NCBI GenBank assembly: GCA_024279745.1
Contig: JAJRRE010000209.1
Coordinates: 1-5,140 of the forward strand
Source of the DNA: Alphaproteobacteria bacterium
Lineage (GTDB): Bacteria; Pseudomonadota; Alphaproteobacteria; Rhizobiales; Hyphomicrobiaceae
Direction: 5' to 3'
DNA length: 5,140 nucleotides
Position 1 is the first letter of the stretch. Each line of letters starts with the position of its first letter. Made by a program: the position numbers and the translations under genes. The notes below the pieces were generated by a model. That model did no database searches and had not been told where the DNA came from. It saw only the letters and a program-made list of their open reading frames with translations. Shown here one piece after another: positions 1 to 4,779 of the stretch.

Positions 1-1124
1 AACCGCACCGATTGCAAAAAGCCATAGGCCATGACGGGGTTGAAGACATTGAGTTCAAAATGTCCCTGGCTGCCGGCGAAACTTATAGTGGTGTGATTGC
101 CCATCACCTGCGCGCAAACCATGGTCAACGCTTCGCATTGGGTTGGATTGACCTTGCCCGGCATGATCGATGAGCCCGGCTCATTTTCCGGCAGAGCCAA
201 TTCGCCCAGACCCGAACGCGGGCCCGATCCTAAGAAGCGAATGTCGTTGGCGATCTTGAACAAGGACATGGCGGCGGTATTGATGGCGCCGTGGCTCATC
301 ACCATGGCATCATGGGCGGCAAGCGCTTCGAATTTATTGGGCGCGGTTTTGAAAGGCAGTTGGGTGATCGCGGAAATTTTGTCGGCAACCAATTGCGCAA
401 AACCCTCCGGTGCATTGAGGCCGGTCCCGACCGCCGTGCCGCCCTGGGCCAGTTCCATCAGGTCGGGAAGGGTTGCGGTGATCCGCTCAATCGCCTTATC
501 GAGCTGCTGGACATAGCCGGAAAATTCCTGGCCCAATGTAAGCGGTGTCGCGTCCTGGGTATGAGTGCGCCCGATCTTGATGATCCGCTGCCAACGTTGC
601 ACCTTATCATTGAGTGCATTGCGCAGCTTTTGCAGCGCCGGCAGCAGATGATGGTGAATTTCTTCGACGCAGGCAATGTGCATGGCGGTTGGATAAGTAT
701 CGTTTGACGATTGCGACATATTGCAATGGTCATTGGGATGCACCGGCGATTTTGTTCCCCGTTCGCCGCCCAGCATCTCATTGGCGCGATTGGAGATCAC
801 CTCATTGGCGTTCATATTGGACTGGGTGCCAGAGCCGGTCTGCCAGACCACCAGCGGGAAATGGGCGTCAAGCTTGCCCTCGATCACTTCTTGCGCGGCA
901 TCGACAATGGGTTGGCCAATAGCGCCATCGAGTTTGCCCAGGGCCATATTTGTCTCGGCCGCGGCGCGTTTGACGATCCCAAGCGCGCGGATGATCGGGG
1001 GCGGTTGCCGTTCGGTTCCGATTTTGAAATTGCCCAAGGAGCGCTGGGCCTGCGCGCCCCAATATTTATCGGCGGCGACTTCAATCGGGCCAAAGCTGTC
1101 GGTTTCGGTTCTGGTCGCACTCAT
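1..1124 (-). CDS. fumC: Class II fumarate hydratase, C-terminus cut by window edge
   Basis: Fumarase C interconverts fumarate and L-malate in the cytoplasmic TCA cycle; the family is an iron-free homotetramer. The frame runs from ATG at 1124 to the window edge and gives 374 residues of about 460. Visible motifs, in order: SGTQSNMN at residues 98-105, HPNDH at 129-133 (His129 matches the E. coli second-site histidine), GRTHTQDA at 185-192 with the catalytic His188, and the fumarase/aspartase signature GSSIMPGKVNP at 317-327 with the catalytic Ser318. These numbers coincide with those of E. coli FumC, so no internal insertion or deletion is likely up to that point. The start is supported by a modest GGGAAG ribosome site seven bases upstream and by the N-terminal sequence. 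Another ATG at 1129 is in a different frame and meets a stop at once. The gene appears intact as far as seen. Aspartase and argininosuccinate lyase share the signature, but the overall sequence fits FumC much better. Confidence 0.98.
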   Translation of the reverse strand, partial: MSATRTETDSFGPIEVAADKYWGAQAQRSLGNFKIGTERQPPPIIRALGIVKRAAAETNMALGKLDGAIGQPIVDAAQEVIEGKLDAHFPLVVWQTGSGTQSNMNANEVISNRANEMLGGERGTKSPVHPNDHCNMSQSSNDTYPTAMHIACVEEIHHHLLPALQKLRNALNDKVQRWQRIIKIGRTHTQDATPLTLGQEFSGYVQQLDKAIERITATLPDLMELAQGGTAVGTGLNAPEGFAQLVADKISAITQLPFKTAPNKFEALAAHDAMVMSHGAINTAAMSLFKIANDIRFLGSGPRSGLGELALPENEPGSSIMPGKVNPTQCEALTMVCAQVMGNHTTISFAGSQGHFELNVFNPVMAYGFLQSVR

Positions 1125-1548
1125 GTCATTGCTTCCCGTTGGGGTTCGAGGGGGAGGAGGTTGGCGGTTCGCAAGCCGGGTACTGTTCAGCGGCCGGCCT
1201 GGTGTTCAGTGCTGAATGTTTGATCTTGGGCACAGCCGGTTGCTATTGCAGGAGAGCTGCCGCCTGCACAATATCGCCAGGTGAGGCCAATAGAGCACGA
1301 CTATATCCAATGCCGCAACAGCTTGTCCCGGTTCAAATCTTTACAGCAGGACCAGGAGCAGGAACCAAAACAACAATACCCGACGCCCGCCGGACACCGG
1401 ATATTGAATTGTCGTGCGCAGCAGGCTTGCGAATATTTTGCGCTGCCAATCATCGTGTGATCTAGGTTATCCAACGAGGCGAGGTTTCCCAACAGGACAA
1501 GAACGCCCTGGAGGGATCATCGCCCAGGATTGAAGCGGCAAGCCCCGA
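1125..1548. other. Intergenic region between the DUF2892 gene and fumC, no gene recognised
   Basis: This stretch of 424 bases should hold the promoter and leader of fumC. I see no convincing -35/-10 pair and no tRNA or other RNA gene. Open frames on either strand lack a plausible ribosome site and family resemblance. A short palindrome TTCAGCACTGAA lies at about 1206-1217. The 15-mer GTGAGGCCAATAGAG at 1281-1295 recurs at 4740-4754, beside the repeat mosaic. Confidence 0.6.
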
Positions 1549-1752
1549 CTAAGAAGCGCCGGCTGCTTTCAAGATCTTGGTCAGGGGGCAAAAATTGGTA
1601 AGCCCGGCTTGGAACAAGTTAGCACCAACAAATGCAGTGAACCAAAGCCAGCTCATCTGTGTCAGGTCGATATTGCCGTAAAAATGAGCCAGTCCTAGGC
1701 TGATCATAATAAACAGGCCTGCAAAACTCATTGTCATTCTTTGCGCGCTCAT
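1549..1752 (-). CDS. Small YgaP-like (DUF2892) inner membrane protein
   Basis: This 67-residue protein is mostly two hydrophobic helices, roughly residues 8-25 and 35-52. The second helix leads into GANLFQAGLTNFCP (43-56), which matches the signature of the YgaP-like transmembrane domain (DUF2892), where a G-x-N-L-x-Q-x-x-x-T-x-F-C-P pattern is conserved. In E. coli YgaP this domain is fused to a rhodanese; here it stands alone, as in many short family members. The start is well supported: GGAGGAG at 1758-1764 lies five bases upstream of ATG 1752, the best ribosome site in the window. The conserved Cys55 near the membrane end could be functionally important, but the role of the stand-alone domain is not established. 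It is separated from sspB by 299 bases and from fumC by 424 bases, so it is probably transcribed on its own. The family call is firm; the function is unknown. Confidence 0.9.
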   Translation of the reverse strand: MSAQRMTMSFAGLFIMISLGLAHFYGNIDLTQMSWLWFTAFVGANLFQAGLTNFCPLTKILKAAGAS

Positions 1753-1757
1753 GGTGT

Positions 1758-1764
1758 CTCCTCC
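1758..1764 (-). promoter_or_regulatory. Strong Shine-Dalgarno site of the DUF2892 gene
   Basis: GGAGGAG on the minus strand, five bases before ATG 1752. It fixes this ATG as the start rather than the in-frame methionines at residues 6 and 8. It is clearly stronger than the sites of fumC and sspB. Confidence 0.8.
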
Positions 1765-2006
1765 AGTGTTAAATGTTCAATGCGATCTCAATTATGTGCA
1801 CGTCGCCTTGGTCAGGGCTAAATCCGAGTGGGCGTGTCATGCACCAATGATTTTCGAGTATCACGATTGATCGAAATTTAAGAACTACAAAAATTCTGTG
1901 ACGAGCGACCGAAATACTAAAGCGCATAATAGAGCAAAGTGCAGCCGTTGTCCGCCAGCAGACGAACAAAATTTTGACGTTTTATCGTATGTGAGGCGAA
2001 TATTAT

Positions 2007-2038
2007 GCTGGCGCAGCCGGTAAATCATTCCAGCCAGC
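2007..2038 (-). terminator. Weak stem-loop after sspB, possible terminator
   Basis: In transcript sense GCTGGC (2038-2033) pairs with GCCAGC (2012-2007), with a possible inner GG/CC pair and a long loop. It begins 14 bases after the sspB stop. No T tract follows (the next bases are ATAATATTC), so it could be a 3' stability element rather than an intrinsic terminator, or chance. Confidence 0.25.
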
Positions 2039-2051
2039 GGCGTTACGGCAG

Positions 2052-2996
2052 CTATTTCTTGCGAAATGCATCAAGCGAGACCACTTTGGCGCTGGCATCG
2101 GCCTGCTCATTTGTGTCGGCAGATGCGGCGTCATCATCGGCTTGATCTGATGCATCGTTGGTGTCGGTCTCGGTGTCAGCATCAGTATCGTCTTGACGAA
2201 AAAGCTGTGACAATATTTTGGTCTTGTCGTCCTCGACTTTGTCTTCATTGCCGGCATTTTCGCTTTGCTTCGGTGTCAGCAACGGTGTGGCCTCATCAGC
2301 AGTAGTCGCTGAGCCGATATCAAATTCATCTTCAGTACTGCCGCTCGCACCACCGCTTTGCCCAGCCGCGGGCCGACCCGGGATCGATCGAGTTTGGTCA
2401 GATCCGCCCAATTCTTGATCGGCTTGTGTTTTAACACTGGTTTTTCTTCGCGGCCGCTTTGGAATCGGTGGAGCTTTGGCAGTAAGTGGGCGATCAGTTC
2501 GCTCTGCGGGCGACAGATGCGATGGTTGGTGCTCATCGGGCGGCGATGTTGAGGCATCGGGGACGAGAGACAGATCGCTCATGCCGGCGCTACGCTCGAT
2601 TTGGTCTTGGGCAAAACCACTTAGTTCGCCCTTTGTCTCGCTTTCTTCAAACTGGAAGCCGTAAGGTACGGATGGATCGAAGAAAACCTTAATTGCCGCA
2701 TAGGGAACAACCAAACATTCAGGAATGGAATCGAACGTTAACTTGATTTCGAATCTGTCGTCAAAAACCTGCAGCCCCCAAAATCTGTGCTGCATTACGA
2801 TTGTCATTTTTTCTGGATATTTTTGTTTCAGGCGCGTCGAGACCGATACCCCCGGAGCCTGGGTATAAAACTCAATGTAAAAATGATGGTTTCCCGGCAG
2901 GCCATGCTTGTGCACGCGCTTTAATATAGTGCGAACCAGGCCGCGCATTGCGTCCAGAGCCAAGCCTTCATAGTCGATTGTCTGGTCTACACTCAT
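2052..2996 (-). CDS. sspB: Alpha-type SspB, ClpXP adaptor for ssrA-tagged proteins, with long acidic tail
   Basis: SspB binds the ssrA degradation tag and tethers tagged proteins to the ClpXP protease. Residues 7-117 form the SspB fold as in alphaproteobacterial SspB: IDYEGLALDAMRGLV near the start, GLPGNHHFYI (32-41), KYPEKMTIVMQH (59-70), and VPYAAIKVFFDPSV (97-110). The final residues AKVVSLDAFRKK look like the conserved ClpX-binding tail of the alpha family. Between them lie nearly 190 residues of low complexity, basic and proline-rich around 165-190 and highly acidic (Asp/Glu/Thr/Ala) from about 245 to 300. The protein has 314 residues, whereas alpha SspB proteins are usually roughly 150-220, so the linker is unusually long. 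ATG 2996 is the only plausible start: an in-frame TAA lies at 3071-3069 with no start codon between. The ribosome site is weak (GGGG some 13 bases upstream). ssrA lies just upstream on the same strand, matching the role. Confidence 0.95.
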   Translation of the reverse strand: MSVDQTIDYEGLALDAMRGLVRTILKRVHKHGLPGNHHFYIEFYTQAPGVSVSTRLKQKYPEKMTIVMQHRFWGLQVFDDRFEIKLTFDSIPECLVVPYAAIKVFFDPSVPYGFQFEESETKGELSGFAQDQIERSAGMSDLSLVPDASTSPPDEHQPSHLSPAERTDRPLTAKAPPIPKRPRRKTSVKTQADQELGGSDQTRSIPGRPAAGQSGGASGSTEDEFDIGSATTADEATPLLTPKQSENAGNEDKVEDDKTKILSQLFRQDDTDADTETDTNDASDQADDDAASADTNEQADASAKVVSLDAFRKK

Positions 2997-3013
2997 TTCG
3001 TTTGGTCTTGCCC

Positions 3014-3082
3014 CTGAAGTACGGTCCTTGAAGTTCGGTCCCTGAAGTTCTGTCCTTGCAGCCCGGCCTTAAAGTTTGGCCC
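3014..3082 (-). repeat. 14-bp tandem repeat in the sspB leader
   Basis: Five head-to-tail units: 3014-3027, 3028-3041, 3042-3055, 3056-3068 (13 bases) and 3069-3082. The first three are close (plus-strand consensus YTGAAGTWCGGTCC); the last two are degenerate but keep the register. The array ends 17 bases before the sspB start codon, so it would be in the 5' leader of the mRNA. The frame of sspB is closed by TAA inside the fifth unit, so the array is not translated as an N-terminal extension. The weak ribosome site sits between array and start. A role in translation or transcript stability is possible but unproven; simple slippage would also give this pattern. Confidence 0.75.
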
Positions 3083-3301
3083 GAAACCCCGGCTTACGCT
3101 CTGACATAGAATCGCGGGTTGGCGTTTAACGTATCGTCACCAGACCGCTCAGAATTGGCACACCAACGCCGCCGGCTTGTTGCAAGGCTGCGACATCGAA
3201 TTGGCGGCACTGGCACATAGACTCATAACTACAGTCATATGACTTGCAGTTGCAGCCGGTACAGTCAAGTTTTGAGCTGATTTTGGAGTGTAGATCGTGC
3301 G
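3083..3301. other. Spacer between ssrA and the sspB leader repeats
   Basis: Together with the leader repeats this leaves about 305 bases between the ssrA terminator and sspB. No gene is supported. It probably holds the sspB promoter, for which a poor candidate is listed separately. Confidence 0.5.
3233..3268 (-). promoter_or_regulatory. Candidate sspB promoter region with 12-bp palindrome
   Basis: On the minus strand TTGACT (3268-3263) resembles a -35 box, but the hexamer 17 bases downstream (AAGTCA) is a poor -10. The perfect palindrome AGTCATATGACT (3233-3244) covers the place where the -10 and start would lie, so it could be an operator. TGACTGTA occurs twice nearby (in the -35 and just after the palindrome). 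Weak on sequence alone. Confidence 0.3.
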
Positions 3302-3322
3302 AAAAAATGCGTCACGCCCGCA
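3302..3322 (-). terminator. Probable ssrA terminator
   Basis: In transcript sense TGCG (3322-3319), a seven-base loop, CGCA (3311-3308), then six T (3307-3302). The stem is short at four pairs, with three more A:T pairs possible beyond a mismatch. Its position just after the tmRNA coding piece supports the call. Confidence 0.55.
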
Positions 3323-3422
3323 AATTTGTAACAAGTGGAGGGCTTCTGTTGCCCGGTGCCCCCCAAACCGCGCCCCATCCTGCTAGGGATGAGGACTTAA
3401 GGTCGAAGCCTTTGGTACTGCA

Positions 3423-3461
3423 TTACGCAGCAACAGCAGCCTCAGCATAGTTGTCATTTGC
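3423..3461 (-). other. tmRNA tag reading frame (resume codon to stop)
   Basis: GCA at 3461 is the likely resume codon, followed by codons giving ANDNYAEAAVAA and a TAA stop. With the alanine carried by tmRNA the tag would be AANDNYAEAAVAA. The opening AND-N and ending VAA match known alphaproteobacterial tags such as Caulobacter AANDNFAEEFAVAA. The upstream bases GTAGTT fit the conserved region that sets the resume point. The AND-N part is what SspB reads; the final AA is what ClpX reads. Confidence 0.95.
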
Positions 3462-3546
3462 AACTACAAGTTTGGTCCGATATCGGTGGTACCATGCCGA
3501 GCAAAAGAAGCGCCTTTTACACCCTCGTCGATCCTATTTCGCCCCC

Positions 3547-3742
3547 ATCAAATGCCGCCGCTGGCTCAACGATCATCAAGACCCCTAAAGGCATCATGAT
3601 CCTGAGGCACGGCGGTTTGATGGATTTTCGCCCATTGTTCACGCCAGACAAGTAACCGCACAAAAAGTCCGCTGCGGAACATACGCAAACTAACATGCCA
3701 CCTGAGATGTCCCGCCTAGTGGTGCGCGGGCTCGGCGGCATT
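3547..3742 (-). other. tmRNA intervening segment (removed from precursor)
   Basis: The 196 bases between the encoded CCA end of the acceptor piece and the 5' GGGGG of the coding piece. In permuted tmRNAs such a segment is cut out by tRNA-type processing: RNase P at the 5' side of the acceptor stem and 3' trimming to CCA. Its two ends are complementary (see the inverted repeat). Confidence 0.8.
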
Positions 3743-3743
3743 T
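3550..3743. repeat. 11-bp inverted repeat closing the tmRNA intervening segment
   Basis: AAATGCCGCCG at plus-strand 3550-3560 and its exact reverse complement CGGCGGCATTT at 3733-3743. In the precursor they pair just outside the acceptor stem, separated from it by a three-by-three internal loop (ACC opposite GAT), making a near-continuous 18-pair helix. The outermost base of one arm is the A of CCA itself. Confidence 0.85.
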
Positions 3744-3830
3744 GGTGGAGGCGCCGGGTACTGCCCCCGGGTCCGAATGGCTTATTACGACGTCCGTTTA
3801 TCGCCATAGCTGAACAAGTCCAGCCCCAAC

Positions 3831-3836
3831 AATATA
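3831..3836 (-). promoter_or_regulatory. Candidate -10 box of ssrA
   Basis: TATATT on the minus strand, placed so that transcription would begin near 3824, just before the first hairpin of the acceptor piece. Seventeen bases upstream there is only a T tract (3861-3854 region), not a TTGACA-like box, so the assignment is weak. Confidence 0.3.
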
Positions 3837-3920
3837 GGGTGAAGGCGTGGCAAAAAAAAGGGGGTGATGCGCCGCAAAGTGGTTATTGGGTGAAATTTGG
3901 TGTTTTTTACCTCTCTTTTT

Positions 3921-3960
3921 GCCTCGCGGTGCTGATCCCGCACGAAAAGCGCGGGGCACC
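3921..3960. repeat. Bipartite hairpin H1, first copy
   Basis: After GCCTCGC (3921-3927), GGTGC (3928-3932) pairs with GCACC (3956-3960), and CCCGC (3937-3941) with GCGGG (3951-3955), with TGAT bulged on the 5' side and GAAAA in the loop. It directly precedes core repeat A. The second copy at 4388-4428 keeps the architecture but not the stem sequence. Confidence 0.8.
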
Positions 3961-4057
3961 TCCGGCGGGGCGGGCCAACGGCCCGGGGCTGCGCTTGCAG
4001 CCCGGTCGCAGTCGCGACGGGGGCTTGCTCGGGCGTGAGGGCGGCGCAGGAGCCGAG
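3961..4057. repeat. Core repeat A, first copy (97 bp)
   Basis: Matches 4429-4525 over 97 bases with one difference (C at 3994, T at 4462). Very GC-rich. It folds into two adjoining perfect hairpins: CGGGCC-AAC-GGCCCG (3971-3985) and GGGCTGC-GCTT-GCAGCCC (3986-4003), the single difference lying in the second loop. CTCGG...CCGAG can pair further on. No protein role is supported. Confidence 0.9.
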
Positions 4058-4103
4058 GGGAGGGAGTAGTGAGGGAACTGTGGTCTTTGCAGGCATCCAC
4101 CAC

Positions 4104-4120
4104 GGCGAACAATGTTCGCC
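4104..4120. repeat. Palindrome C, first copy
   Basis: GGCGAACAATGTTCGCC is a perfect inverted repeat of two 8-base arms around one central A. An identical copy sits at 4572-4588, exactly 468 bases on, the same offset as core A. It could be a protein binding site or part of the repeat's folding. Confidence 0.75.
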
Positions 4121-4128
4121 CGCCGACC

Positions 4129-4210
4129 GTTCGGCGCGCTGTCGCAGGCCCGAGCAAAGCGAGGAATAGCCGTGAGACAAAGGAACCACGGAGCTGCGAG
4201 GAAACTGTGG
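4129..4210. repeat. Repeat B, first copy (82 bp)
   Basis: Identical to 4280-4340 for the first 61 bases (4129-4189), then 18 of 21 bases match. It begins GTTCGGCGCGCTGTCGC and ends in AACTGTGG. It runs into a shorter motif beginning GAGGAAACTGTGGTCTTTGC (4198-4217), which also follows core A at 4071-4090 with one change. Confidence 0.9.
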
Positions 4211-4279
4211 TCTTTGCTGTCCTGCACCACCGGGAGCAACGCGACCCGCCAGGTCGTGTTGGAAACGCGCAAGAATAAT

Positions 4280-4361
4280 GTTCGGCGCGCTGTCGCAGGC
4301 CCGAGCAAAGCGAGGAATAGCCGTGAGACAAAGGAACCACTGAGCTGTGAGGGAACTGTGG
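4280..4361. repeat. Repeat B, second copy (82 bp)
   Basis: Direct repeat of 4129-4210 at an offset of 151 bases. Its left junction AATGTTCGGCGCGC looks like palindrome C plus repeat B with the bases between two GTTCG copies removed. Confidence 0.9.
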
Positions 4362-4387
4362 GTGTTTCTGGCAGGCACCCTCTTTTT

Positions 4388-4428
4388 GCCTCGCGGGCCG
4401 TATCAGACGCGAAAAAGCGTCCGGGCCC
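4388..4428. repeat. Bipartite hairpin H2, second copy
   Basis: After the same GCCTCGC (4388-4394), GGGCC (4395-4399) pairs with GGCCC (4424-4428), and GACGC (4406-4410) with GCGTC (4417-4421) around loop GAAAAA. Relative to H1, four stem pairs differ and all are compensated. Bulges are GTATCA on the 5' side and CG on the 3' side. Confidence 0.8.
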
Positions 4429-4525
4429 TCCGGCGGGGCGGGCCAACGGCCCGGGGCTGCGTTTGCAGCCCGGTCGCAGTCGCGACGGGGGCTTGCTCGG
4501 GCGTGAGGGCGGCGCAGGAGCCGAG
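4429..4525. repeat. Core repeat A, second copy (97 bp)
   Basis: Direct repeat of 3961-4057 at an offset of 468 bases, with one difference in a hairpin loop (GTTT instead of GCTT). The same two adjoining hairpins lie at 4439-4453 and 4454-4471. Confidence 0.9.
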
Positions 4526-4571
4526 AAGTCCGAGCTGTGATAGTTCCGTGTTTGTATCTGTCCTGCTCCAC

Positions 4572-4588
4572 GGCGAACAATGTTCGCC
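4572..4588. repeat. Palindrome C, second copy
   Basis: Identical to the palindrome at 4104-4120. The bases between core A and this site can be aligned to the first copy without gaps but have diverged strongly, which marks A and C as the conserved parts of the block. Confidence 0.75.
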
Positions 4589-4618
4589 CGGCGCTACTGC
4601 GCCGCGCCCGCGCAGGGC

Positions 4619-4672
4619 CCGCTTGGGAGTATCCCTGGGACCAATCCTCTTGCTCAAGAGCAAACCAAGCGG
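4619..4672. repeat. Nested inverted repeat at the right end of the mosaic
   Basis: CCGCTTGG (4619-4626) pairs with CCAAGCGG (4665-4672). Inside lies the perfect hairpin CTCTTG-CT-CAAGAG (4647-4660). In transcript sense of the upstream channel gene it lies about 110 bases beyond the stop. No T tract follows on either strand, so it is not a clear terminator. Confidence 0.6.
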
Positions 4673-4779
4673 TGAACGCCCGTGAGCGAAACCAACAAAC
4701 CAACAACGCGACGTCCCCCGCCGGAGCGCCACTTCGCGCGTGAGGCCAATAGAGAGCGCCGCGAGACAGTAAAACTCCC

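Larger units (their letters stand above)
1753..2051. other. Intergenic region between sspB and the DUF2892 gene
   Basis: These 299 bases are AT-richer than the coding sequence around them and probably carry the DUF2892 promoter, but no clear promoter boxes could be assigned. The only structure seen is an imperfect stem-loop just after the sspB stop (2007-2038). No family resemblance or ribosome site supports any open frame in it. Confidence 0.5.
3323..3825 (-). ncRNA. ssrA: Two-piece (circularly permuted) alphaproteobacterial tmRNA precursor
   Basis: tmRNA with SmpB rescues stalled ribosomes and adds a degradation tag. The gene has the permuted order: acceptor piece first, then an intervening segment, then the coding piece. 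The acceptor piece ends in an encoded CCA (3745-3743) after discriminator A (3746) and strand CGCCTCC (3753-3747). A T-arm CCGGG / GGCAGTA / CCCGG occupies 3770-3754. The coding piece starts with GGGGGCG at 3546-3540, which pairs with CGCCTCC to give seven pairs, the third being G:U, the alanine identity pair. AGGATCGACGAGGG follows, like the tmRNA D-region, then the tag frame at 3461-3423, then several hairpins. The segment 3742-3547 should be removed, leaving two base-paired RNAs. The 5' end is estimated from a candidate -10 and a hairpin (GCTGGA/TTCAGC) near 3820; the mature 3' end of the coding piece is probably near 3335-3345. Both outer ends are approximate. Confidence 0.95.

Noticed and set aside
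97..1223. Plus-strand frames opposite fumC
   Set aside because: fumC on the minus strand is certain from its motifs; these are its antisense shadows.
1326..1350. GGTTCAAATC resembling a tRNA T-loop
   Set aside because: The flanking bases do not form a five-pair T-stem and no acceptor, D or anticodon arm can be placed.
1139..1465. 108-codon plus-strand frame in the gap before fumC
   Set aside because: No ribosome site, no recognisable domain, unusual composition; begins inside the fumC leader.
1769..1969. 66-codon minus-strand frame upstream of the DUF2892 gene
   Set aside because: Non-family sequence with many rare combinations, overlaps the probable promoter region, and has no clear ribosome site.
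3149..3334. 61-codon minus-strand frame between ssrA and sspB
   Set aside because: Starts inside the ssrA 3' region and crosses the terminator; no domain or ribosome site.
3517..3807. 96-codon minus-strand frame across the tmRNA
   Set aside because: The stretch is explained by tmRNA structure; the frame is incidental.
3785..4378. Other minus-strand frames through the mosaic (also 3907-4446 and 4403-4732)
   Set aside because: Same repeats read in other frames; repeated peptide strings arise from the DNA repeats. No ribosome site and no family resemblance.
3911..4700. CRISPR array
   Set aside because: Repeat lengths of 82-97 bases, offsets of 151 and 468 bases, and lack of regular spacers do not fit CRISPR.
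3911..4700. Insertion sequence or transposon
   Set aside because: No transposase frame, no terminal inverted repeats enclosing the region, and no target-site duplication seen. A non-autonomous element cannot be excluded.
4069..4743. Plus-strand frames across the mosaic
   Set aside because: They follow the GC-rich repeats without codon bias, domain or ribosome site.
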